From NCBI RefSeq assembly GCF_003597395.2, contig NC_133776.1, forward strand, positions 39,041,744 through 39,105,743: a stretch of DNA of 64,000 nucleotides. Reading direction: 5' to 3'. Each line of letters begins with the position of its first letter. Within the stretch, counting starts at the first letter, position 1. The stretch is from Chelonoidis abingdonii (lineage: Eukaryota > Chordata > Testudines > Testudinidae). Below are positions 45,969-58,099 of the stretch, piece by piece. Below the pieces are notes generated by a model. It was not told the origin of the DNA and did no database searches. It worked only from the letters and a program-made list of their open reading frames with translations. Position numbers and translations under genes: made by a program.

Positions 45969-48900
45969 CTTCCTAGGTAAGGAGAGAAAGATAAATTTTT
46001 CTTCTCAAAATGTAAATCATGCACGATTCTAGGCATTTATAGATATATTTACTTCATATGCGACATGTAGCCTAAAAATAAATAAATAAATGGAACCCAG
46101 CGTGTCTTGGAAATTTCCAAATCCTGAGTATTTTGGAGTTGAGAACTAAAATTCACAATTAATGTTTTGTTCTTCACTGAGGCAAATTCATTTTCTCTTT
46201 GTCATTAAATATTTTCTTTATCTGATAACTGATAGGGCTTTTTTTTCCCCTTCCTCCCTGTCTTTCTCTCCTTTTTCCATTTTTTTTAACCAATTGTAAT
46301 TATACAGGCCAACTCCTGGGTAGACTTGTTTTCAGTTGCATTGCTTACATGCCATTTTAATAGGCTGCAGTTTTTGTTAACTAAGTTATGGAAGATTAAC
46401 TATCCAACAAGATGTAGTATTATACAGAGCTTCATTTCCCAGCTGGGATGCACAGTATATGTCACTGCTGACTCGCTTCCTCCTGCCTCCCTCCAGCTAA
46501 ATGGCATTATGCCACTGTAGCAAAAGTTCTGTGGGAATCAGTTTCATTTGTGAGAAGTTTTCTGCAACACAACACTCAAGGTAGCTCTGATTATTGAGAG
46601 AACATGCAGGAAAAGAAATCAGATGAGCAAACCTTTATGCAACCCCCAATGCAAGCCTCCATGTTAGCTTGTAAAATTGAAGGATCATTATTTTCACATC
46701 CATATGGGTCGGGGAGAACTATATTTATTAACCTTTTTCAAACTTCTTTTTTATATATATATCATCAGGTTTGGATGTTTTGACTAATGTGAAATAGTGG
46801 TTTTATCATGCTTTTTTGTGTCTTTGTATGTATAAATTGCTTTATTTTCCTGTTTCTCATCAGAGCCAAAGGGTTCTTGTCTTCAGCAACATCACTGGAT
46901 GTTTGGATTTGCTGGAAGTTGAGTCAATTTTTCTCACTCACTGGGCCAAATTCACTTCTGAATAAAGGGCTGGATTCTGTCTGTGAATTGCTGGAAGAAA
47001 CTTCTCCTGGCCCAGGGGAACTCGCAGTTGGGGCATATGAATGCTCTCCAGCTCCTACCTCACCACACTCCTAGCGCGTTGGGGGCAATGAGTACCACGG
47101 GATGCAGTGGCCAATAAATGGTTAGGACTGCAGCACATCCCCCTCCATGATGGCTGTTATGCCAGGTTAAAGGCTACAGTGGTAGCCAGGCACTCTATAC
47201 TTCTGAGCATGTTGCTGGCCATTGGAGCAACAAAGTCATAGATGCAGTGGCCGCACCCCCAACCTGCAAGCTTTTCCCGTTTCAGTGATGGTCTAAATCT
47301 AAAAACAAAATTTGTATGAACCCCTGCAAACTGAAATGGCCAATTTTTAGCCAGCTATATTCTGGAGCTTCCGCCGAGATTTTTTTTTTAGATTTACAGC
47401 TGACTGTTTATGCTTTTGTGGATTTCAGTCACACAGTCATAACACATTGTTGCACTTTAGCATAGTTAGATTTCTGAATATTCATGTGAAAGAGGATTAT
47501 CAGCTAGAAAAATTTCAACTTGTGTTATTTTATTACATTTTGTAAGAAGTAAACTAAATTAAAAGTAAAAAAAAAAATGCTGTACATTGAAAATATGCTC
47601 TTTTCTCCCCTGGTTTCACACTGGAAAGGATGTCATTTATCAAGTGCAAGAAGGATGGAATAAATCATATAAGTCATCTTAAATGTGATTTGCCACCTGC
47701 CTGATTGTTCAGAAGTGCATGCATGCTTAATTAATCTAATTAGTCAATGCACATATAAGGAGCAAATTTATAGTCTCTCTGTCATCATAAATAAAGTATT
47801 TTTGTTTTCCTAGAATAAATTATTCATTTTAGAGATGAAAAGTAGACAGTAATCCTGGATAGCTGGCTTCTTTTTCAATGAAACATGGAATAAATCCTGC
47901 CCTTCTTCCTTTTCTTTGGTTTTTATTCTGCTTCTATGAAAATATTCTGTTCATTCTGTAGAATTCCTGTTACTACCAATAAAGATCATCATAAAAGTCT
48001 TTTCTAAGATAGGTAGATGGTACATAGTGTAAACTTCAAGAGATTCTACTTCCCCATGTACAACTTCATTTTTCACATGTAAAATTAGTTTGATGGCCTC
48101 ACTCTGGTAACTGGCACATGAGTGTGTATTTGTGGATTTAGACACATAATATGATGTTTTAAGAAATCCATGGTCATTTAGGGGTTCACAATGGTTGTTA
48201 TGCTACAAACCATGCCATTCAGAGTGTCTTGGTGACAGTGTCCATAGAACTTAGATCCCCCTGCTCCAAAGGACAGGCCTTGTCAACCAAAAGAGAACTT
48301 TACAGGCAACAGCTTTGGGCTAGCAGCTGAGCAGTTCTGATTCTGTTCAGTACAGCAATGATACATACCTACACACATACTAGTGAACTGCAATAAATTC
48401 AGATGGAAAATAATTGGATAGGTGCATTATACAGGTTGGGATAGCATTAGGGATAGACCCATTTTTGAAGGCAGAGTGCCCTGATTCAATAGGACAACTC
48501 TTATGTCCCTGAAACCACAGCATAATTAACAGCCTAAAATGGGTATGGACAACATTCATGGAATAAGGAAAGAGGCTGTGGGCCAGAAGCAATCTACTAC
48601 TTCAACTTTTAAACAAAAGGCCCTCCAGCTTTTTGCCCAGCTCTCTGCCACCCAGTGGGCACCTCTGATTTTTACTGTCCAGGTGTCAGGATGTATTTCC
48701 CTCTTATTCTTCACCTCTTGCTCACTAAAGTTTGTGCTCTCTCACAGCTGCAGAGCAGATGAGTGACAGGGCAGAGTCTCCTTCCATAGTCTCTCCTCTT
48801 GTCTCTTCCTCATGGGTTTGTGTGGGGTGAGGGATGGAGTAGGAGTCAGGAGGGGAAAGACTCAGTGGGTACAAGAACATTAACCAAAAAGTTTGCTATA

Positions 48901-49608
48901 AGCTGCCTTCCTATCCCAGAATCAAGACCTTGAAGAGTCAAGTGGGGCAGAAGAAGTATGAGGTCCCACAGGGGGAGAAAGTGGACGAAGTCCCAGGACA
49001 ATAACTGAGATGAAGTCAGCATGGACACAGTAGCATCAGGAAGAGCATGTCACCATTCGTCCAGTCCCATTAGCCATCTGTCAACAGGAAATCTGGTAAT
49101 CTGTTCACCACTGTGCCATTTAGTGCAACAGGAGTGTCCATGATTGGGGCAGTTTCTGCCTTCAGTAGAGGTGGACTCCTAAATAATTCTGAGGATATGT
49201 TGTCAGTATTCACTAGGTACCTAGTTATTTTCTGGAAGCCCTCCTTTTGTGTTTTCACATGCCCTAAAGTCCTGCTGTCTGGAATAATGGTACATGATGT
49301 GAAAATACGAGATTTATCTGACTTATTTATTTTAATATACAGCCCCACTTTCCCAACCCACCCTAAACAGAAGAAATTCAGTGTGCCATGTTCAATGGTT
49401 TGGTGTCTCTCCCCCACTTTGTGCTCTGCAGGGGGAGGTACAAAATCACATGTTGTCTAATGATAAATTTTGAGAAGATGCCTTTCAGCTTTGGATGTAG
49501 CGTGGTTGGGTTTTCTGTGAAGAGGGACTGCAGCTGAGCCCTTCCCTAATTGACATGCTTGGTCCTGCTTCCCAGCCTGATACAGAGGAAAACTCATTGA
49601 GCTTGATT
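45969..49608. other. Mostly single-copy-like DNA, no gene
   Basis: About 3.6 kb. Contains a T-rich/TA run near 46740-46762, a possible conserved stretch at 47690-47830 (listed separately) and no recognisable gene or RNA. Short frames near 46808 and 49070-49460 are mirrored or lack domains. Confidence 0.45.
47690..47830. promoter_or_regulatory. Possible conserved non-coding element
   Basis: Contains 'catgcatgcttaattaatct' followed by 'aattagtcaatgcacatata', dense homeodomain (TAATTA, ATTAAT) words and a TGCATGCATG run, in non-repetitive DNA. Such clusters are common in vertebrate developmental enhancers. Inference from motif density only. Confidence 0.25.
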
Positions 49609-49716
49609 CTCCAGTAAGGTCATGCATCTGACAAAGTGGGTATTCACCCACGAAAGCTCATGCTCCAAAAAGTCTGTTAGTCTATAAGGTGCCACAGGAT
49701 TCTTTGCTGCTTTTAC
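49609..49716 (+). mobile_element. Interspersed repeat fragment ('gttagtctataaggtgccac')
   Basis: 'catgcatctgacaaagtggg', 'attcacccacgaaagctcat' and 'gtctgttagtctataaggtg' followed by 'ccacaggattctttg' match a very abundant sauropsid repeat end. I am not sure of its class. Confidence 0.7.
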
Positions 49717-49894
49717 AGTAAGGTATGGTGGCAGTGGAATTATACCAGCATAAACCAGTGTAATGGACTGGAGCATCGGGCCTGCTCTGGGATGGGATGG
49801 CAAGTCTGCATGTCTGAAGAAAACAAACATTGGGTTTGTAGTACCATAGCAGGTAGCATCTTCTCTGTGATTTTACTCTCTGTAAAACACAACA

Positions 49895-49962
49895 CAAAAA
49901 TTCTCATCCTCACAACTCCCTTGAGAATAGGATTATCCTCATTGTACAGAGGATGAAACTGA
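49895..49962 (-). mobile_element. SINE part, minus strand
   Basis: 'ttatcctcattgtacagagg' then 'atgaaactgagt' is the reverse of the SINE block 'ctcagtttc..ccatctgtaaaatggggataa'. It is separated from its head part (50165-50285) by a MITE-like segment. Confidence 0.65.
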
Positions 49963-50164
49963 GTAGAAATGTTAGGTGCCATATTTTCGAGAGTTCAGCT
50001 CTCATTTAGCCACCTAAATAGTGGCCAGGTTTTCAAAATAGCCCAGGACCCAGCTTCACTGAAAAGAAATGAGAGCTGTTGGGTGAGAACAATGGGAGAT
50101 GTTGGGTGTTGAACGCTTCTTGAAAAATATCTTGGTGTTATTGAATTTGACAGGCATTTTGCTG
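49963..50164. mobile_element. MITE-like segment splitting a SINE
   Basis: 'gccatattttcgagagttca', 'gctctcatttagccacctaa' and, inverted, 'aagaaatgagagctgttggg' indicate a palindromic element of the 'ttttcaaaa' group. It occupies the gap between two ordered pieces of a minus-strand SINE. No duplication was resolved. Confidence 0.5.
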
Positions 50165-50285
50165 TTGAACTCAGAGAGGCCAGGATTTCACCCCTGGTCT
50201 TTGTAACTTTGCTGTGCTGGGATTAGAATTGAAAAGCTAGTGGCGACCAGGTCTGTGCTCAAACCACTAGATCATGTTTCTCTCT
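50165..50285 (-). mobile_element. SINE head part, minus strand
   Basis: 'ctgtgctgggattagaattg' (reverse B-box region) and 'tgctcaaaccactagatcat' (reverse of the tRNA-like head 'tagtggttt') complete the SINE begun at 49895. Confidence 0.65.
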
Positions 50286-50835
50286 AAACAGTTGCTAGGA
50301 TTAATTAATCTCTTAGAATGAGACATTCTTAGTCAAAATGGTAATTTCCACTTGATTTCCAGTGATCAAAGTGACATATTTAAATTTCATATTAACAGAG
50401 AAGCAACTCTGGGGGGTATATTTTAAGAAATAGGTTTTGCTCTGTATGAGTAGATGGTAATACAGAACTCCTGCAAGACAAATTAATGCAAAACTGTTTA
50501 ATTGGCACATTGGAACCATAGGAACTATTCATTGTGAAATAGGATGTACCAAGTTTATTACAAGCACTTTTGACCATGTTTTAGTAGTTTTCTTTGGTTG
50601 AATAAAATTGTTAAATGTAACATGACACCAATGGGGTCCTGGTCCATGACTTCCACTCCTAGGCATTATGGCAAAACAAATGAATAACAGTAATAATTGG
50701 ATTAAATTATTTATTGTATTGGTTTGGATAAAGGGATGCAAACAAACATTCTTTCTAGATTTGAACCCTGTTGTATGCTCCATTTTTTGTAAGAGATTTG
50801 TAAAACTTGACTAACATTTCTTTTCATAATTATTT
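50286..50835. other. AT-rich DNA, nothing recognised
   Basis: No gene or RNA; four short reverse frames without domains. Confidence 0.45.
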
Positions 50836-50913
50836 AGGCCCTTATCCTGTAAGGAGCTCTCTATGGGTTGAGCCTTTCGCCTGCACAGGGATCATTGCAG
50901 GATCCGGGGCTTA
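50836..50913. mobile_element. Small palindromic MITE
   Basis: 'taggcccttatcctgtaag' at the left pairs with 'ttgcaggatccggggctta' (inverted) at the right over about 19 bp with four or five differences. Confidence 0.55.
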
Positions 50914-50944
50914 GGACTTTCTCTGTTTCTCAAAAATATATTCC

Positions 50945-51102
50945 TGTCTATCCAAGGTACTGAGAGCTCTCATCATCATAGTATCTGAGCACCTCACAAG
51001 CAATGTAAATAAATAAAATATATTTCTCCTTACAAAATGCCTGTGAGGTAGGAAAGTACTATCCATGCCCATCTTACAGCTGGAGAACTGAGACAAACAG
51101 AT
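50945..51102 (-). mobile_element. SINE tail part, minus strand
   Basis: 'tgtgaggtaggaaagtacta', 'tgcccatcttacagctggag' and 'aactgagacaaacagatt' are the reverse of the SINE middle/tail. It abuts the hAT element at 51103. Confidence 0.65.
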
Positions 51103-51412
51103 TTAGGGTACATTTTCATAGCAAAAAAGCTGTGTGCTGCCATGAGTGTCAGAGACTGGGTCAGCTGACTTGGGGTTCTGGGGCTTGTATTATGGGGCTC
51201 AAAATATCAGTGTAGATATTACAACTTGGGCTGGAACCCAGCTCTGAGACCCTTCCCTCTCAGTGGGTTTCACAGCCTAGGCTCCAGTCCAAGCCCAAAC
51301 GTCTACATGACTATTTTTAGCCCTATAGTGAGAGCCCAAGGCACTTGACCCTGGCTGAGACTCACTGTCTCATGAGGTTGGGGTTTGTTTTGGCTTTGTA
51401 GATACTCCCTAA
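51103..51412. mobile_element. hAT-like non-autonomous element, TAGGG ends
   Basis: Ends TTAGGGTACATTTTCATAGC and (right, inverted) TTAGGGAGTATCTACAAAGC. Internally 'ggctggaacccagctctgag' and 'gcctaggctccagtccaagc' form an inverted pair, as in the well-known turtle element with a GGGCTGGAGCCC core. Old and diverged; no transposase. Duplication unclear. Confidence 0.7.
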
Positions 51413-51414
51413 GG

Positions 51415-51500
51415 TGCAGATCCTCAGATGTATGTAAGTCCTTAGCTTCCATTGATGTTGACAGGAGTTAGATGACTCAATACTTTTGAGGATCTGGGCC
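51415..51500. mobile_element. Palindromic MITE (CAGATCCTCA group)
   Basis: Left 'gcagatcctcagatgtatgt' pairs with right 'aatacttttgaggatctggg' inverted, around 'cttccattgatgttgacagg'. Same group as 8841 and 41786. Confidence 0.65.
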
Positions 51501-51504
51501 TAGG

Positions 51505-51597
51505 ACACAGGAGATTTGTGTCAGACCAGGGAGCTGACCCAAATCTCCCAAGTCCCAGGTTAGTGCCCTAACCACTGATCCACCCTTTCCTGTTGCT
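51505..51597 (-). mobile_element. SINE head part, minus strand
   Basis: 'aaatctcccaagtcccaggt' and 'tagtgccctaaccactgatc' are the reverse of the tRNA-derived SINE head ('gatcagtggttagggcacta'). Possibly the missing head of the SINE tail at 50945, with the hAT element and MITE between them. Confidence 0.7.
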
Positions 51598-51613
51598 GCT
51601 TGTTAATCACAAC

Positions 51614-52068
51614 TTAGGCTATGTCTACACTAACACTTTTGGTGGCCAGGGATCTGAAAAAACCACACTCCTGACTGATGTAAGTTATACCGAACGACAG
51701 GAGTGACTATGTTTTTTGCCTCCTGGAGCATGGCAGGCAGGTGGCTTTTGGCGGCACACCTGTGAGCGGTCCGCTGGTCACGCAGGTTCGGCGGCACGCA
51801 GATTTGGTCCACCGGTGCTTTCCCATCAGCGTCCCCACTATCAAATTGCCACTGACGCTGCGGGACCAACGGACCTCCTGCAGGCGCACCGCCGAAAGCC
51901 GCCTGCCTGCCGCCCTAACAGTGACCGGCAGGCCGCCCCCCTGCAGGGGAGATGCTCTCCTGGCAACGCAGCTACTGCTGCTCGTTGGGGATGGTTGAGT
52001 TATGAGTGGCTATACAGGAGACCTTACAGCGGTGCAGCTGTAAGATCTTCAGTGTAGACATGGCCTTA
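51614..52068. mobile_element. hAT-like element (GGCYATGTCTACACT ends) with GC-rich cassette
   Basis: Left end TTAGGCTATGTCTACACTAA; right end inverted TAAGGCCATGTCTACACTGA: about 19 bp of terminal inverted repeat with few differences. The interior (51715-51960) is a GC-rich tract with GGTCCGCTGGTCACGC and GGACCTCCTGCAGGCGCACC, closely resembling the cassette in the 14738 element although the ends differ. Open frames of up to 113 codons on both strands arise from it. No transposase; no clear duplication found. Confidence 0.8.
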
Positions 52069-53289
52069 GTTCCGTTTTGCTCAGGTGTTTGTCCATTAAC
52101 GTCACTGATGGCATCAAGAGGAATACAAACATACCAGGGCATAGTATTTGTCAGTTTATCACTTCTGCAGGCCAAGCAAAGCAAAACTGCTTTTGTACAG
52201 ATCCCTGGCTTTATTGGGAGAAACCTATTTGTTCCTAAAACACGGAGGATTTTCTTCACTCATTTATAACCATTTTCTGTTTAGGAAAAATTTTCAGCCT
52301 AAACAATTTGTCACTGAAATATTAAAGAGACACTGTCATTCTTTTTATTAGCTCATATTTACACATCCAATCCCAAGTAGGGTCTGAATATCTCCAGATT
52401 CATATAAATAATAATAATTAGATGTAATAGTAATAGGTCGAGTTTTACTGACCTGATTTGACACACATTTCATTGATTAGGCTCAATTAAGATGTAAAAG
52501 TGTCATGTGCATTGAACTGGTGGAGGAAAATAGTTCTAATCTTTGAAGTACTTGTATGCAGCTTGATGGGCAATGCCTACTGGTGGCTTTGTGAGAGTAA
52601 GTGCTTATTGTTAGCTTGGACTGTAACATATTATCAATTAATTGCTCACAAATCTCTGGTCTCAGTCTGTGTAGGTTGTGAGCCATGGTAAATCACTAAT
52701 CTTCCAATGTCAGAGAGTTTGAATTACAATGTCAGCCCTGCAAGGTATGAAATTTGCCAGTTTAATCTGGTGAAAATAACCCCTTTGTCTTGCAAAATCC
52801 TGCTGGTAAGGCTGAGAACACACACTCAGCACTCTGGCTTCTTTATAACCTTTCTTCTGTTTTGCACTGGCTGGGTTTCAGCCCCTCATGTATAGAACTT
52901 TCCTCAGTGGACTGCCTCCTGTGTTCTTTCCTTATCTCACACATGCACGGTTGGGTTCCTAGGGAGTAGGAGTACCTGTAGGAGGAACAATGTCAGCAAT
53001 GTGTTGTTCCGTCACTATGTTCTGAATAGCAGCAGATGCTTAAATCAGACAATATAGTCTCAGCCATCACGCCAATGTGGAATGAACAAACACTGCATTA
53101 CAAAAAACAGAATAGAGGAATAAAATGTGGCTATGACTTAGCAAACATATATAATACAGTGCAGCAATTATCCAGCCACGAGAATGAGAACAACTCTAAT
53201 TCTCAGGGCACAGATAACCTCTAGCTACATTCATCTCTTTTATAAAGCACTGTGTGCAAAGGCTCTGATTAACTTGCATATACATTGCC
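52069..53289. other. AT-rich DNA, nothing recognised
   Basis: No gene, RNA or repeat. Short frames on both strands lack features. Confidence 0.45.
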
Positions 53290-53510
53290 TTAAAGTAATA
53301 CTATTTTGTACTTACATAGAATGCTCATCCAAGGAATTTAGCGTGTGAGGTAGCTAAGCATGATCATTTCCACTTCATGGACGAGAAACTGAGGCACACA
53401 GAATAAGAGACTTGCCTAAGGTCTAACAAGAATCTCGAGGTAGATCTGAAAAAACAACCCACCTCGGGTCTTCTGAGTCACAGTCCTGAGCCTTAGCCCC
53501 AATATCATTC
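53290..53510 (-). mobile_element. tRNA-derived SINE, minus strand, near full length
   Basis: 'atcatttccacttcatggac' and 'gagaaactgaggcacacaga' (reverse of 'ctgtgtgcctcagtttctc'), 'gacttgcctaaggtctaaca', 'cacctcgggtcttctgagtc' and 'cctgagccttagccccaata' follow in the reverse SINE order. Confidence 0.85.
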
Positions 53511-56500
53511 TCATCTTTTAATCAACTGAACAGAAGTATTACAAATGAAGCAGGCTTTATTTTCACTGCCCCAAAAGATGTGTGCTTGCCACAGGATAAT
53601 TTGATGCACATTTGCTATCCTTTGGCAAAATCCTAGTGGAGACAAGGCACGTTATTATTACCACCAGGTAAACTAGGGAAGATATCCTGCCTCTGGTTAT
53701 AGTGTTGTCCTTGCCTGACTACCTTGGGGTTAAAAACTATCGATGCCTGATCTCCAGTATGATTTTACCATGGGATAACAAATGTGCATTAAATTATCCT
53801 GCAGAAAACACACACCTTTTTGGTACTGAAGACATACCCTAAGCTAAACATTATGGTGTAAACTTTACCAGGGTGGCCATCTGACTGGAGGTTTACAGCT
53901 TCTGTAGCATATTAGCCATGGATGTTGGTAAATCTGGGCAACAGCAAGAGGTATGGGTAGCTTATCCAGAATTAGCCACATTTTAAACAAGGACATCCAT
54001 CACACATGAAAGCATGGAGTACCACTCAACTGGAGGCAGCTCACCAGCAACCATCATGAAGACAGTGAGTGCTCATTGCAACTTAATCCTATTCACCGTG
54101 GTCTCTAGGTTCTCTCGCTTTGCTTTTGACAACTCCCAACAGGCACTCTTTCCTCCCTAACTTTTACTCCCCTTTCTGTCAATGAACTGGTAAACATGTG
54201 TCATGCTCCACTCCCTTTGTGGTACTTCTTTGAAAGGACATCTAGCTCTTGCTCTTTCTCTCCTCCCATTACTGGATCAGGCCTCAAATACTAACCTAAA
54301 CTTCCTAAAGTTTGGGTGTGTTTAGATTCTTTTTGTCTCATTTCATGGTAGATATAAAGACCGACAACTATATTGCTCTGATCTTGGGTTTCTCAAAGAG
54401 CACACCTGGGATTTTGGCTTGGACCTCTGTTTGGTGTGGCATTTTAGAAGCTGTAACATGCTCTATTTCTGAGATAGCAGATAAACAGAAATCTGCATAG
54501 GTAAAGTGGTCAGTTATGAATAGAAAATACAACCTTCCCCACCGTACTTTTTGAAGCTGATCATGGGGCTTTGATTTAGAGAGGGGGTGGAAATGCTAAG
54601 GCACGTCTTATGTTCCACTTAATTAGTAACCCAGCAGGTACTATAAGATGGTGTCCCTTTGTGACATGGAATGTCACTTCAAGGAAAAATCACAGAGAAG
54701 CCAGCACTAGCTAATAATCGTTTCTAGTACAGAATCATTATTCTGTTGTATTTAAATCCCACTGAGTTTTGTGCATTCACAGCAAGTTCTAGACAAGAGC
54801 CATCAGGGAAAACTCCAGTACACTCTACTCCATGTTTACCTTTGCTAGAATTGCTCTGGATTCATTTATTTTGCAGAGCTCATCTAGCCAAAGGAAACAT
54901 TTGTGCCCTGTGGCACCAGAGCTCTGACACGAAGTTACTGTGTTTCAAATTAGACACCCCAAGAATTGGACTTTAGACCAGTGCCCTCTGCCCTCTCGTA
55001 AACTATGCAGCAGCAAGATGAGAATATAAAAAAACTGTGCTTCACCACTGCTTATGAAATGTTTATATAAGTTTTTTATCCAAAAACACCTTCCCTCCAA
55101 AACCCCCACCACTTTACACCTTGGAGACTTTCCAGAAAGCTATGAAGGGGATGGAGGCTGGCTACTCTCTGGAGACCCACTCACAGTGCTGGAAGGCTGA
55201 GTACAAAGTATTCCCCACCAATCCAAGGCAGGTACCAATCCACTTAGTGAATGGCTGTTTTGGAAACTGTTACCTGCTGAGAGCGAGGAATAGGGTAAAT
55301 CCTGTAAAACTCAGATGAGACATTTTAGGTATTTTCAATTCTATCTTCCCTGAAAAGGGATTCTAACTTGGTACGTACCCAGGCCGAGGGCTGCTCAGCA
55401 TTCCCTACAGCGGGTGTACCATGCCATTCAGACAGATCATTCAGAAAGGAATGTTTACTAAAGCTCAGCAGCAGTGATTATAACAGACTTCTTGCACATG
55501 CCATTTGCTAATGCATGGGAGTGAGCACAGCTGCCAAAGGAATTCTTCCCACTGCTTCTCCTACCCCCTGTAATAAACCCACATTCCAGAAGGTTAATTG
55601 TTCCTGTTAGTCACTGTTCTAGCACGAAGGGCTTGATGCAGTGGGCATTGATATCACTACACCAGCATACCCCAGGACTCAATCTGGCCAAGTATATTCA
55701 AGTAACAACTATGCCAGCTAAGGAAAGTAAATGAGCAGCTTTTGACTTGCTCATTTAATTAAACTCCATGAACCAAATGGTGGAAGTGGGTGAAACTCCA
55801 CATTTGGAGTCTGAGCTTGGTCCATTGGGTTAGATTCACACTACTGTTCCTGATATCTTTCACCAGTGGTGGAAAATATCATTGCCTGAACTCCCTTCAA
55901 CGGAGAAGGGGCCATAGCAGCTAAGCACAGCTTCAAAAGTGAGTGAAATGACTCACGCTAGCAGGGGATGCATCAATTCAAGGTGTCACCTGTGCAGCCT
56001 CCAGCACTTATGTTGCTTTGGAGATGTATTTTTGAGTGAAAGTTGCTCTGGCCTTGCACTCTCCCAGTAAAACCACACAGCAAGGGGAGGGGGTAGAAAA
56101 CCCACCTGTTCTTCCTCAGGCTGAATCCCTCGGGTGAAGGGGCAGCATGGGTGAATCTAGCCCAGTAAATGTGATTATAATTAGGGTTTTAAAAGATGAG
56201 CTATAGGATGATTTATATGTCCTAGTTTAGGGTTAGACCATGCTTTAGTCCTGAAGTCCATAGTGAGGGGGAATACAAAGACCTTGGCAGAATAATTTGA
56301 GTTTCAGAGCACAACGTCTTTCAGGGATTCCCAGTGGCATAAAGGACAGTAACTCATTTACTACACCCATTTAAATAGTGTAGCACTGAAGCTTCGGACT
56401 CCCCTGTAGCTAGCTTGTTGACTTACAGGAGGGCAGATCCATGGCTCTGCCTAACATGTGTCATCTTTTCATCCATTTGCAACTGGGCAAGACAATCCCC

Positions 56501-56639
56501 CCTGCTCTGCCTCAAATCACTGTAGCCAATCCTAGCAAAGGCTGTGAATGGGAAAGCTCCCTCTCAATCCTACACCTCTGTATGCCTGATTTAAGGCAGG
56601 GCACCACCTAGCCTTTAGCTTTACAGAACTGGCCCATTA
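53511..56639. other. Single-copy-like DNA, no gene
   Basis: About 3.1 kb. A MITE-like fragment 'gggcttgatgcagtgggcat' followed by 'ctacaccagcatacc' lies at 55630-55690. Otherwise no gene, RNA or repeat was identified. Confidence 0.45.
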
Positions 56640-56762
56640 AGAACCCAATCTTGCCAACCTTATTCATGATAAGCAGAACTTACTCTGCAAGTAGCTCCAC
56701 TGAAGTCAATGGGATGACAGTACTTATTCAATGAGCAAGATGGCAGAATTACACTCTACAGG
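56640..56762. mobile_element. Palindromic MITE
   Basis: 'cagaacttactctgcaagta' and 'cactgaagtcaatgggatga', then 'tacttattcaatgagcaaga', form the usual arm-core-arm order of the CATTGACTTCAATG group. Confidence 0.6.
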
Positions 56763-58099
56763 ATTTTACCTGGCTCCTTAAATGGCTGTAGGTGGGAAAG
56801 CATCTGTCTTATTAGTATAACTGTTTACCTGAAAATGGTTTGAAACTGATTATTACAGACAGACTGTTGGAGCCTGTGATAATCTCTGAATGTCCCTGTT
56901 GGCACAAAATGCTGTCCTTTGATGATGTCCTTTACAGATCTATTGTTGCTGCTCATTTGGCCGAGCGCTGACCTGCCTTCCCACTCAGCTGTCTGTAAAT
57001 TAGCTGCAATTTGCTGAATTCATTCTGACTAACAAACATAGCTAATTCAGTTTAGAAAATTAAGAGCCAAATTCTTTTCTGAAAGAACCCACAACAAGAG
57101 GGGGAATGTTTTCTAAAATTGTGAACTTGCCAGTTAGTGCTGCATTTTCTGCAAGAAACAAGGGGTTTGAGTCGTCATCAGTATGGTCAACTCCAAGCGT
57201 GCCAAAAATCATGAACCAGGCACCCAAAATTCATGAGGTGGCTTAAAATCATGTTGTTTTTTCAATTTAGGGTTTGTTTGATTTGATTTACAGATTTGAG
57301 CCTTTTGGTTTTACATTTCTTAACTTTTCTTTGTAATCATGAGCTAGAAATTCTCTTAAATGAAAGCTGAGATTGTCACATAATCACATGACTGTAGGAA
57401 CAGAGGTTTAAGAAAAACATCAAACAGTGCAAGACTAGTTCTTGGAAATCATGAGAGCAGGCAGCACTACCTCTTGAAGCACATAGAGGAGTCAGCATAG
57501 AGCCTGTTCCCGTCCTTTAGATTCCAGGGCCACTGTGCATCACATCACCTGCTCAGTATTACTCTTCAGCTTTCACCACCCACAACCAAATAACTCATTT
57601 GGGAGTCATGCCATCCTTGGTTCTCCCAGCATAACTGTAGGCTGCTCTCTTGGAGTGCAGAAGCAGAGGATCTGTGGATGTTTTTGAGTTGAAACTGCAA
57701 CAGCTCCCACACTGATTCCTTTGCTGAGCACCTGTTAGCAAAGTGTAATCAGACCCCACCCAAAATGCTGATTGTCATCCTTTGTCCCCATTAGGGGGCG
57801 TCTGCTATTTTATGGGGAGGGTGGAAAGGTGCTGCTTAGCCCCCACTCTTCATTCCATTGGTTACAGTTGGTTTATGCCTTTTTTTCCTTCTCTTTAGCT
57901 CCCTTGCATGCCACAGACCATGTGACCTTGTGAAATTACAAAGGGGTTTGTGAAGGCGGTGCTTATTGGAAGTTAAACCAGCTCTCCATGGTTGACTCAA
58001 TATCTTGGCCATCTTGTCTGCTTTGTGCATGTTTTAACACAGAGAAAAATGTTGGTTTTATCCCCCTCTTCAAAATATCCAAATATTATTTGTTTAAAT
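56763..58099. other. Single-copy-like DNA, no gene
   Basis: No gene or RNA identified. A stretch at 56940-57065 is flagged separately as possibly conserved. Confidence 0.45.
56940..57065. promoter_or_regulatory. Possible conserved non-coding element
   Basis: Non-repetitive sequence with 'ctgtctgtaaattagctgca' and 'atttgctgaattcattctga' and several TAATTC/AATTAG words. It has the mixed composition often seen in conserved non-coding DNA. Inference only. Confidence 0.22.

Noticed and set aside
51614..52068. Target-site duplication for the cassette-bearing hAT element
   Set aside because: Flanks ATCACAAC and GTTCCGTT do not match; ends accepted on inverted repeats only.
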